Part shown: in pieces, positions 8,477 to 14,949 of the stretch
How positions within the stretch are numbered: the first letter of the stretch is position 1
Layout of the letters: each line of letters opens with the position of its first letter
Source of the DNA: Eubacterium sp.
Lineage (GTDB): Bacteria; Bacillota_A; Clostridia; Lachnospirales; Lachnospiraceae
Direction of reading: 5' to 3'
DNA length: 23,688 bases
Assembly (NCBI GenBank): GCA_017475785.1
Contig: JAFVEX010000084.1
Location: forward strand, 1-23,688
Position numbers and translations under genes: made by a program
The notes under the pieces: generated by a model
Database searches by the model: none
Seen by the model: only the letters and a program-made list of their open reading frames with translations
What the model was told of the DNA's origin: nothing

Positions 8477-8516
8477 ACTGCGTTGTCGATTGAGGACAAC
8501 GCAGTGATGCGTTTTT
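8477..8516 (+). terminator. Terminator after the MATE gene
   Basis: ACTGCGTTGTC (8477-8487) and GACAACGCAGT (8495-8505) form a perfect 11-bp stem around a 7-nt loop. A T-run at 8512-8516 follows after six bases. It separates the MATE gene from the convergent P-loop/CYTH gene. Confidence 0.75.
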
Positions 8517-8523
8517 ATGCCGG

Positions 8524-9609
8524 TCAGATGGCCGCGAGAGCGGAATTTTTGTATGCCGGGTCTTCTGTGACCTCGCGGATCAGCCTGAGCATCTGAGGAA
8601 ACCGGATCTCTTCATTCGGGTCGGACAGCTCGATTTCGACGATCGCCTGGTCTGACCAGAACGGGTAGATGTCGATTTCAAAGTACTGGTTCCCGTCGGA
8701 CAGACAGTAGCGATCCTTGCGGAGCGGTTTTTTCGACGGATCGGCGTCCATCAGGCGCTCCAGGTACTCGTCCTTCGTCAGCCTGCGCTCGATCTCCACA
8801 CGTTTCATGCCGGTGATGTTCTTTTTTCTCGTCTCAAAATAGATATAGCTGCCATTCGCGCCGCGCTGGCGGATCCGCACTTCTTCATCCGGGTCGGATT
8901 TCAGATATGTCTGAATAATGTCAACCTTCTGGCAATTCGGAAGCGCAGTCAGCTGCGCGACATCCGGGTATTCAATCAGAAACTTTCGCTCGATCTCATA
9001 AGGCTCCGGTTCGCCCAGAAAGGCGGTGATCTCTCTGATCAGGTGCCGCATTTTCCCATCAAAATCAAGAGAATTGTCAATGATCCGGAGATGCGGATGC
9101 CCGGTCCACGCAGAGATCAGCTTGTCATCCAGGGCAGCGGCCTCCTCCGGCGTCTCCGTGCGGGCTTTGTTGTTATCGGTTTCATAACTCTGCTCCGCGC
9201 CCTTTGCCGCAGTCACCAGATGAAACACGGCGTCATAGCTGTCCCGCAGCTCGATCTCATTCGATCCGGTCGCAGCGAGAACCTCTGCGAATTCCGCGTC
9301 CGTCATGTAGGCTTTGTTGTCAAGCGCGCCCCGGTCACAGACGATCAGGATTTTTTCCGCGGACATCGTCGACGCGGCCTGCTCAAAAACCTTTTCTTTT
9401 TCAAGCTGAAGCCGCATCTGGCACTTCTGAAAATCAAGGTTTGAGCCGCAGGTCTTGGGACCAACGCCGCCCGAAATCAGCTCCGTGGCAGTTTCCGGGA
9501 TAAACAAAACAGTGTACCCCCTCTGCGTAAAGGAATTCTGGATCCAGCTCATGCCGGTGGTCTTTCCTGCACAGGGTCCGCCGGTGATGACGATTTTGGT
9601 GATGGTCAT
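8524..9609 (-). CDS. AAA_28 P-loop kinase/NTPase fused to a CYTH domain
   Basis: A 361-residue two-domain protein. Start ATG 9609 is preceded by AGGAGG. N-terminal domain (1-about 195): Walker A GGPCAGKTT with Lys16, a FIPETATELI segment, and VCDRGALDNKAYM, all like AAA_28/NadR-type kinases that bind ATP or GTP. C-terminal domain (about 203-360): CYTH opens with the signature EIERKF (205-210). Alternating charged strands follow (VRIRQRG, YFETRK, VEIERRLT, RYCLSDG, FEIDIYPFW, VEIELSD), the tunnel residues that bind triphosphates and metal in this superfamily. The same order of domains is described for the animal TTD14 protein (GTP and phosphoinositide binding). The bacterial substrate is unknown; phosphorylation of a small molecule or polyphosphate handling are both possible. 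It is monocistronic. Confidence 0.85.
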   Translation of the reverse strand: MTITKIVITGGPCAGKTTGMSWIQNSFTQRGYTVLFIPETATELISGGVGPKTCGSNLDFQKCQMRLQLEKEKVFEQAASTMSAEKILIVCDRGALDNKAYMTDAEFAEVLAATGSNEIELRDSYDAVFHLVTAAKGAEQSYETDNNKARTETPEEAAALDDKLISAWTGHPHLRIIDNSLDFDGKMRHLIREITAFLGEPEPYEIERKFLIEYPDVAQLTALPNCQKVDIIQTYLKSDPDEEVRIRQRGANGSYIYFETRKKNITGMKRVEIERRLTKDEYLERLMDADPSKKPLRKDRYCLSDGNQYFEIDIYPFWSDQAIVEIELSDPNEEIRFPQMLRLIREVTEDPAYKNSALAAI

Positions 9610-9664
9610 GGTGTGCCTCCTGTTTTCTGAAAATTTGCTCGCATTAACTCATTTGAATACGATC

Positions 9665-9693
9665 ATTATACTACGAATCAGGAAGAATCTCCA
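9665..9693 (-). promoter_or_regulatory. Putative promoter for the P-loop/CYTH gene
   Basis: On the minus strand a perfect TATAAT (9670-9665) lies 56 nt upstream of the start, with TGGAGA (9693-9688) 17 nt before it as a weak -35. It diverges from the nagB operon promoter about 75 nt away. Confidence 0.5.
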
Positions 9694-9765
9694 CAGAATG
9701 AAATACACCGTCCACATTGATAGAATTCAGAGGCGTCTTTTTTGCGCTCAAAAAAAGAATTTTGG

Positions 9766-9794
9766 TTGACTGCATTTCGAGAACGCTTTAGAAT
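9766..9794 (+). promoter_or_regulatory. Promoter of the ribozyme-nagB operon
   Basis: TTGACT (9766-9771) and TAGAAT (9789-9794) are spaced by exactly 17 nt. Transcription would begin near 9800-9802, placing the hairpin 9804-9839 at the very 5' end of the RNA, directly before the ribozyme. Confidence 0.75.
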
Positions 9795-9803
9795 GTATCT
9801 GAA

Positions 9804-9839
9804 AACAGCCTTTTTTGGAAGGAGAGAGAAAAGGCTGTT
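9804..9839 (+). ncRNA. 5'-terminal hairpin directly before the ribozyme cleavage site
   Basis: AACAGCCTTTT (9804-9814) pairs perfectly over 11 bp with AAAAGGCTGTT (9829-9839). The 14-nt loop is purine rich (TTGGAAGGAGAGAG). The stem ends one base before the predicted cleavage between A9840 and G9841, so cleavage would release it as a fragment of about 40 nt. It is not a terminator, since no T-run follows. Confidence 0.7.
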
Positions 9840-10017
9840 AGCGCCAGGCCCCCGGTGGTTTTTCTTTGGCTTTTCAATATACGGCTGACGGAAGACGGAG
9901 CCGGCGGGTGACGAGGATTGGCAGTTGTCGAAAGACTCGGCGGATGCTGCCACGGCATGCTTCCCGTCCGCGCGCTTTATACATTTGTTGTATAAAAGCA
10001 GGGACAGGAGGAAGCAA
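9840..10017 (+). ncRNA. glmS-class self-cleaving ribozyme (GlcN6P-responsive), upstream of nagB
   Basis: Glucosamine-6-phosphate acts as cofactor for this RNA, which cuts its own transcript and lowers downstream expression. The conserved elements are visible in order: cleavage context A9840-GCGCC (9841-9845); P1 stem CCCCCGG (9849-9855) with CCGG-c-GGG (9901-9908); TGACGAGG (9909-9916); the core stem TGGCAG (9919-9924) with CTGCCA (9947-9952) enclosing TTGTCGAA and TCGGCGGATG (9937-9946). These match the Bacillus subtilis ribozyme core nearly base for base. A 3' extension follows: GCTTCC (9959-9964) with GGAAGC (10010-10015), enclosing a hairpin TTTATACA/TGTATAAA (9976-9996), consistent with the P3/P4 part. 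The first gene downstream is nagB at 10145, about 127 nt away, not glmS. The class is clear from memory of the consensus; exact stem boundaries are my inference. Confidence 0.92.
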
Positions 10018-10144
10018 GTGAGTCGTTAGAGAGAAAGCAAAAAGCGGAATCAAAACCGTAACAGAGGTTCTCTTGTCACTGCATATACGAAACAAAATGT
10101 ATCAGCGGCCGGAAGACGCCGCAGAAAGAGAGAAACTTTTTATC

Positions 10145-10936
10145 ATGCGTGTTGTAATACAGGAAAATTACGATAATATGTGCAAATGGGCGGCAAATTA
10201 TATCGCTGCCAGAATTAATGATCACAAGGAGGAGCGTCCCTTCGTCCTCGGCCTGCCGACTGGTTCTTCTCCGATCGGCGTATATAAGGAGCTGATCCGG
10301 ATGAACAAGGAGGGCACTGTGTCCTTCTCAAACGTCGTGACTTTTAATATGGACGAATATCTGGGTCTGCCGCACGAGCATGACCAGAGCTACTGGTATT
10401 TTATGCACGACAATTTCTTTGACCACTTAGTTGACATGAAGCCGGAAAATATCAACATTCTCAATGGAATGACAGATGATCCGGAGAAGGAGTGCGCGGA
10501 TTACGAGGAGAAGATCGCGTCCTTCGGCGGCATCGATCTCTTTATGGGCGGCATCGGCGTTGACGGACATATCGCGTTCAATGAGCCGTACACGTCTCTC
10601 TCATCCCGCACTGGCGTCCGGAATCTGACCTCAGATACGCGGATCGTAAACAGCCGTTTCTTCGATAATGATCCGGAGAAGGTGCCGTCACAGGCACTCT
10701 CTGTGGGCGTTGGCACCGTATTTGATTCTAAGGAAGTTCTGGTGCTGATCAATGGTCACAACAAGGCCAGAGCGCTGGCGGCGACCGTGGAAGGCGCAGT
10801 CAGCCACAAATGGACCTGCAGCGCTCTGCAGAATCACAATGCCGCGATCATCGCCTGCGACGAGGCAGCCTGCGGCGAGCTGACCGTGGATACCTATAAG
10901 TACTTCCTGGATATCGAGAAGAAAGAGAGGCTGTAA
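10145..10936 (+). CDS. nagB: Glucosamine-6-phosphate deaminase
   Basis: A 263-residue cytosolic enzyme that interconverts GlcN6P with fructose-6-P plus ammonia. Start ATG 10145 aligns with other NagB N-termini (MRVVIQENYD); a purine-rich GAGAGAA lies upstream. An in-frame TTG at 10073 gives an extension with no family likeness. Conserved elements: GLPTGSSPIGVYKELI (phosphate binding), NMDEYLGL with Asp70-Glu71, and GGIGVDGHIAFNEP with Asp140, His142 and Glu147, matching the catalytic Asp72, Asp141, His143 and Glu148 of E. coli NagB. It should be active. It is the first gene after the ribozyme and one base before the beta-helix gene. No nagA or amino-sugar transporter is nearby, and the two genes behind it act in GlcNAc-1-P synthesis. 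This suggests, but does not prove, use in the aminating direction. Catabolism is the textbook role. Confidence 0.95.
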   Translation: MRVVIQENYDNMCKWAANYIAARINDHKEERPFVLGLPTGSSPIGVYKELIRMNKEGTVSFSNVVTFNMDEYLGLPHEHDQSYWYFMHDNFFDHLVDMKPENINILNGMTDDPEKECADYEEKIASFGGIDLFMGGIGVDGHIAFNEPYTSLSSRTGVRNLTSDTRIVNSRFFDNDPEKVPSQALSVGVGTVFDSKEVLVLINGHNKARALAATVEGAVSHKWTCSALQNHNAAIIACDEAACGELTVDTYKYFLDIEKKERL

Positions 10937-10937
10937 G

Positions 10938-11600
10938 ATGTATACGATTTCGGAACTTTACGATCTCGAACACACGATTGCCGCGGATTATCTTCGCAAG
11001 TTTACATATCCGTGGGAAGCCCTCAAGGGAATCAAGGATCTGATCCTGGAGCTCGGGCCGGCGCTCGGGGATGAATACGAAGAGCGCGAGCCGCAGGTAT
11101 GGGTGCACAAGACGGCGAAGGTATTCCCGTCAGCCTACCTGGGAGCTCCCTGTATCATCGGGCCGAACACGGAAGTCCGCCACTGTGCCTTTATCCGCGG
11201 CTCCGCGATTGTAGGCGCGGACTGTGTCGTGGGCAACAGTGTGGAACTGAAGAATGTGATCCTGTTCGATCATGTGCAGACCCCGCATTACAATTATGTC
11301 GGTGACAGCATCCTGGGCTACTACAGCCACATGGGTGCCGGCTCCATAACTTCCAATGTAAAATCAGACAAAAAGCTTGTCATCGTTCACAACGGGACGG
11401 AACAGATCGAAACCGGCATCAAGAAATTCGGCGCGATGCTCGGTGACTATGTAGAAGTGGGCTGCAACGCAGTCTGCAATCCCGGGACGGTGATCGGACG
11501 ACATTGCAATGTTTATCCTACCTCCTGTGTGAGGGGTGTTGTGCCGGAGAACAGCATCTGGAAAGATAATGGGGAAATCATCCACAAGGAGGAACGGTAA
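10938..11600 (+). CDS. Left-handed beta-helix acyltransferase, GlmU C-terminal-like
   Basis: A 220-residue protein with a helical N-terminus (1-50) and hexapeptide repeats from about 52 to 205, the fold of trimeric acetyltransferases. The segment TPHYNYVGDSILG followed by MGAGSITSN (residues about 115-140) resembles the active site of the GlmU acetyltransferase domain, AGHLTYLGD...IGAGTITCN. His117 aligns with its catalytic histidine and Tyr120 with the following tyrosine. It lacks the uridylyltransferase domain. The likely reaction is acetyl-CoA plus GlcN-1-P to GlcNAc-1-P, but another amino-sugar acceptor is possible. It starts one base after the nagB stop and ends one base before glmM, so the three genes are clearly co-transcribed. 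Family members are often annotated loosely as UDP-GlcNAc pyrophosphorylase, which this protein alone could not perform. Confidence 0.82.
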   Translation: MYTISELYDLEHTIAADYLRKFTYPWEALKGIKDLILELGPALGDEYEEREPQVWVHKTAKVFPSAYLGAPCIIGPNTEVRHCAFIRGSAIVGADCVVGNSVELKNVILFDHVQTPHYNYVGDSILGYYSHMGAGSITSNVKSDKKLVIVHNGTEQIETGIKKFGAMLGDYVEVGCNAVCNPGTVIGRHCNVYPTSCVRGVVPENSIWKDNGEIIHKEER

Positions 11601-11601
11601 A

Positions 11602-12951
11602 ATGGGCAAATATTTTGGTACGGACGGCTTCCGGGGAGAAGCCAATAAAGAGCTGACCGCCGCAAAGGCGTTCAAGGTCGGCCGCTATATCGGCTGGTAT
11701 TACGGGCAGCAGCATGAAGACGGCAGGGCGCGGATCATCATCGGCAAGGACACCAGGCGCTCATCCTACACGCTGGAGTACGCGCTCTCCTGCGGCATTA
11801 CTTCTTCCGGCTCAGACGCGTATCTGCTGCATGTCACGACGACGCCTTCTGTCTCGTATTGCTGCCGGACAGACGGATTTGACTGCGGCATCATGATTTC
11901 GGCTTCTCACAATCCATTCTACGATAACGGAATCAAAATCATGCGTGCCAACGGGCAGAAGATCGAAGCTGAGATTGAAGAAAAGATCGAGGCATACATC
12001 GATTCGGAGGAGGATCTGCCGCTGGCTGAGCGTGAGGCCATGGGCAATGTCGTCGACTACGCGGCGGGCAGAAACCGCTATATCGGCTATCTGATGACGG
12101 TGCCCACACGGGCGTTCAACGGCTACAAGGTCGGTCTGGACTGCGCGAACGGAGCGTCGTGGAACATCGCGCGCGCGGTTTACGAGGCGCTCGGCGCAAA
12201 GGTCTATGTGATCAACAACACGCCCGACGGCGTAAACATCAACAAGGATTGCGGCTCTACACATATGGAGAGCCTGCAGAAGTATGTGGTGGAGAACGGT
12301 CTGAACGTAGGCTTCGCATATGACGGGGACGCGGACCGCTGCCTGGCGGTTGACGAGAAAGGCCGCGTGGTCAATGGAGACCAGGTCATGTTCATGTGCG
12401 GTAAGTACATGAAGGACGAGGGACTGCTGGATGGCAACACAATCGTCACGACGATTATGTCCAATATGGGTCTGTACAAAGCATGCGACGCGATCGGAAT
12501 TCACACAGAGAAGACTGCCGTAGGAGATAAATACGTAGCCGAAAATATGATGGCGAACGGTTATGTACTGGGCGGCGAGCAGTCCGGACATATCATATTC
12601 GGCAAGTACGCGACGACAGGCGACGGCATTCTGACCTCCCTGATGGTGATGATGACCATGCTGGACAAGAAGATGCCGCTCTCTATGCTGGCGGATGAGA
12701 TGAAGATGTATCCGCAGTGCCTGAAGAACGTGCGGGTGAAGTCCAAGCCCGACGCGCAGAACGATCCCGACGTGCAGGCAGCGGTGAAGGCCGCGGCGGA
12801 CGCGCTTGGAGACAGCGGCCGGATCCTGGTCCGCGAGAGCGGGACGGAGCCGGTGATCCGCGTAATGGTCGAGGCAGAGACGGACGAAATCTGCGAGAAG
12901 TATGTGGATCAGGTGATCGAAGTGATCACGGCCAAAGGACATCTGGCATAG
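11602..12951 (+). CDS. glmM: Phosphoglucosamine mutase
   Basis: A 449-residue alpha-D-phosphohexomutase, predicted to convert GlcN6P to GlcN1P for UDP-GlcNAc synthesis. Start ATG 11602 follows AAGGAGG (11586-11592) with 9 nt spacing, and lies one base after the upstream stop. Motifs: YFGTDGFRG at the N-terminus; the phosphoserine loop ISASHNP with Ser102, the same number as in E. coli GlmM; the metal loop DGDADR with Asp241, Asp243 and Asp245; the sugar-specificity loop GEQSGH (325-330); and the phosphate-binding loop RESGTEPVIR (411-420). GEQSGH and overall length favour GlmM over ManB or Pgm. Expression is expected to fall with nagB when the ribozyme cleaves. A second glmM elsewhere in the genome cannot be excluded. 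Confidence 0.92.
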   Translation: MGKYFGTDGFRGEANKELTAAKAFKVGRYIGWYYGQQHEDGRARIIIGKDTRRSSYTLEYALSCGITSSGSDAYLLHVTTTPSVSYCCRTDGFDCGIMISASHNPFYDNGIKIMRANGQKIEAEIEEKIEAYIDSEEDLPLAEREAMGNVVDYAAGRNRYIGYLMTVPTRAFNGYKVGLDCANGASWNIARAVYEALGAKVYVINNTPDGVNINKDCGSTHMESLQKYVVENGLNVGFAYDGDADRCLAVDEKGRVVNGDQVMFMCGKYMKDEGLLDGNTIVTTIMSNMGLYKACDAIGIHTEKTAVGDKYVAENMMANGYVLGGEQSGHIIFGKYATTGDGILTSLMVMMTMLDKKMPLSMLADEMKMYPQCLKNVRVKSKPDAQNDPDVQAAVKAAADALGDSGRILVRESGTEPVIRVMVEAETDEICEKYVDQVIEVITAKGHLA

Positions 12952-12968
12952 GAAGCTGCAACAGAAAA

Positions 12969-12997
12969 CAAAGCCGGAGGCGTGACCTCCGGCTTTG
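12969..12997 (+). terminator. Terminator of the nagB-glmM operon
   Basis: CAAAGCCGGAGG (12969-12980) and CCTCCGGCTTTG (12986-12997) form a perfect 12-bp stem with a 5-nt loop. The T stretch is short and within the stem. The rml promoter begins eight bases later. Confidence 0.75.
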
Positions 12998-13004
12998 ACA
13001 CATC

Positions 13005-13033
13005 TTGCCATTATGAGGCTGTGCGTTTATAAT
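13005..13033 (+). promoter_or_regulatory. Promoter of the rmlC gene cluster
   Basis: TTGCCA (13005-13010) and TATAAT (13028-13033) are separated by exactly 17 nt, 37 nt upstream of the rmlC start and just after the previous operon's hairpin. Confidence 0.75.
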
Positions 13034-13070
13034 AAAAGCAATTGACAGGAAAAAGCAGAGGGACTGAATA

Positions 13071-13679
13071 ATGGGCCAGATTACAGTTGAAAAAAACATG
13101 AATGGGATCGAGGGGCTTTGCGTGATCACGCCAACGGTGCATGGTGACAGCCGCGGATATTTTATGGAGACATATTCGCAGCGTGACATGGAGGAGGCGG
13201 GGCTGCGCTATACGTTTGTGCAGGACAACCAGAGCGCCTCGACAAAAGGCGTACTGCGCGGGCTTCATTTCCAGATCCGGTATCCGCAGACAAAGCTGGT
13301 GCGGGTCATTAAGGGGGCTGTGTACGATGTAGCCGTGGATCTGCGGAAGTGCTCCCCGACCTATGGAAAATATTACGGGGTGCTTCTGACAGAGGAGAAC
13401 AAGAAGCAGTTTCTGATTCCCCGCGGGTTTGCGCATGGATTTCTGGTGCTCTCGGATACCGCGGAATTCTGCTATAAATGTGATGATTTCTATCATCCGA
13501 ATGATGAAGGAGGGCTGGCCTGGAATGATCCGGCGATCGGTATCGATTGGCCGAAGCTGTCCGGCACCTGGCAGGGCACGGCAGGCGCGGAGGGCTACAC
13601 TGTAGATGGCGTGCCGCTGAATCTGTCTGAAAAGGATCAGAAGTGGGAAGGGCTGGAGAGCCTGAACCGAAGTGAGTGA
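13071..13679 (+). CDS. rmlC: dTDP-4-dehydrorhamnose 3,5-epimerase
   Basis: A 202-residue cupin-fold epimerase, third step of dTDP-L-rhamnose synthesis. It starts at ATG 13071 with AGAGGG about 10 nt upstream. Motifs: HGDSRGYFMETY (24-35), QDNQSASTKGVLRGLHFQ containing the catalytic His66, Lys76 in YPQTKLVRV, VYDVAVDLR, IPRGFAHGF, and the tyrosine-bearing CDDFYHPNDEGG loop. All active-site positions I know are present. It is the first gene of a cluster with rmlD and rmlA, and its own promoter separates it from glmM. The product feeds rhamnose-containing surface polysaccharide. Confidence 0.93.
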   Translation: MGQITVEKNMNGIEGLCVITPTVHGDSRGYFMETYSQRDMEEAGLRYTFVQDNQSASTKGVLRGLHFQIRYPQTKLVRVIKGAVYDVAVDLRKCSPTYGKYYGVLLTEENKKQFLIPRGFAHGFLVLSDTAEFCYKCDDFYHPNDEGGLAWNDPAIGIDWPKLSGTWQGTAGAEGYTVDGVPLNLSEKDQKWEGLESLNRSE

Positions 13680-13793
13680 GTTTCCGGCGAATGCGTGTTG
13701 CCCAGGGGAGAACAGCAGAATCAGGCGGGTTCGAGCGGAAGTATCATTTCGTTTGTGGGAACATTTCCCGCAGGGATGAAGGAGGAGAGACAG

Positions 13794-14753
13794 GTGAAAT
13801 TATTTGTAACCGGCGTGAATGGCCAGCTTGGTCACGATGTGGTTAACGAGGCTGTGGGACGCGGCTATGAAATCATTGGTTCCGATATTCAGGAGACGTA
13901 CAGCGGCGTCGCGGATGGCTCCGCGGTGACGCGCGCGCCCTATGTGCAGCTGGACATCACGGACGCGGAGGCAGTGGACCGGATCGTCGCGTCTTCCGGC
14001 GCGGATGTCGTGGTGCACTGCGCGGCGTGGACGGCTGTCGACCTCGCGGAGGACGCGGATAAGGTGGAGCGCGTCCGCATGATCAATGCGGACGGCACTG
14101 CGAACATGGCGCGCGCCGCAAAGGCGCTGGACGCGAAGATGGTTTACCTTTCTACGGATTATGTGTTTGATGGACAGGGGACGGAGCCCTGGCAGCCGGA
14201 CTGCAGGGATTACGCGCCGCTCAATGTCTACGGGCAGACGAAGCTGGACGGCGAGCTGGCGGTCTCGGGCACGCTGGAGAAGTATTTCATCGTGCGGATC
14301 GCCTGGGTATTTGGCTTGAACGGGAAAAACTTCATCAAGACGATGATCAACGTCGGGAAAACGCACGATACGGTCCGGGTCGTAAATGATCAGATCGGCA
14401 CGCCCACGTATACGCTTGATCTGGCGCGGCTGCTGGTCGACATGATCGAGACGGAAAAGTACGGCTATTACCACGCGACGAACAGTGAGCTGCCGGACGC
14501 GCCCGGCGGGCACACGCCGGAGGGGACGAAGACGGGCTACATTTCGTGGTATGATTTTTGTGTGGAATTTTACCGTCAGTACGGTTTGAAAACGACTGTG
14601 ATCCCTGTTACGACAGAAGAATATGGCCTGAGCAAGGCGGCGCGGCCATTCAACTCACGTCTGGATAAGTCGAAGCTGGAGGCGTGCGGATTTGCCCCGC
14701 TGCCGACCTGGCAGGACGCCGTGGCGCGGTATCTGAAAGAGGCGGAGCTGTAA
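13794..14753 (+). CDS. rmlD: dTDP-4-dehydrorhamnose reductase
   Basis: A 319-residue short-chain dehydrogenase that reduces dTDP-4-dehydro-L-rhamnose to dTDP-L-rhamnose with NAD(P)H. Start is GTG 13794, where the Rossmann strand KLFVTGVNGQLG begins and AAGGAGG (13779-13785) is 8 nt away; ATG 13776 in frame is the alternative. Cofactor motif TGVNGQLG (6-13); HCAAWTAVD; STDYVFDG with the active-site Thr121; PLNVYGQTK with catalytic Tyr146 and Lys150; VVNDQIGTPTYT. It is about 20-30 residues longer than many RmlD proteins, with extra sequence near 33-52 and around the ELPDAPGGHTPEGTKTG loop. It lies 114 nt after rmlC; that gap holds no gene. Confidence 0.93.
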   Translation: MKLFVTGVNGQLGHDVVNEAVGRGYEIIGSDIQETYSGVADGSAVTRAPYVQLDITDAEAVDRIVASSGADVVVHCAAWTAVDLAEDADKVERVRMINADGTANMARAAKALDAKMVYLSTDYVFDGQGTEPWQPDCRDYAPLNVYGQTKLDGELAVSGTLEKYFIVRIAWVFGLNGKNFIKTMINVGKTHDTVRVVNDQIGTPTYTLDLARLLVDMIETEKYGYYHATNSELPDAPGGHTPEGTKTGYISWYDFCVEFYRQYGLKTTVIPVTTEEYGLSKAARPFNSRLDKSKLEACGFAPLPTWQDAVARYLKEAEL

Positions 14754-14949
14754 GTTTGTTATATGATAACCTCGCCTAAGCTACAATTTCTGGACGATGG
14801 ACTTTTGTCGATCCATTTATAATTTCGGTATCTATGTCATAAGTTGTGCAGGGACGCCGGGCGAAATGCAATGAGAAACGCAGTGTTGAGTAAAAGGAGC
14901 TGCGGGAATCCGAATGAATCACACGATCTAGAAAAGGGGGAACCGACAC

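Noticed and set aside
10073..10144. TTG start adding 24 residues to NagB
   Set aside because: The extension does not resemble NagB, and ATG 10145 matches the normal family N-terminus.
11812..13011. 399-codon minus-strand frame opposite glmM
   Set aside because: It mirrors the codons of glmM, has His/Arg-rich composition and no ribosome site, and crosses the operon terminator.
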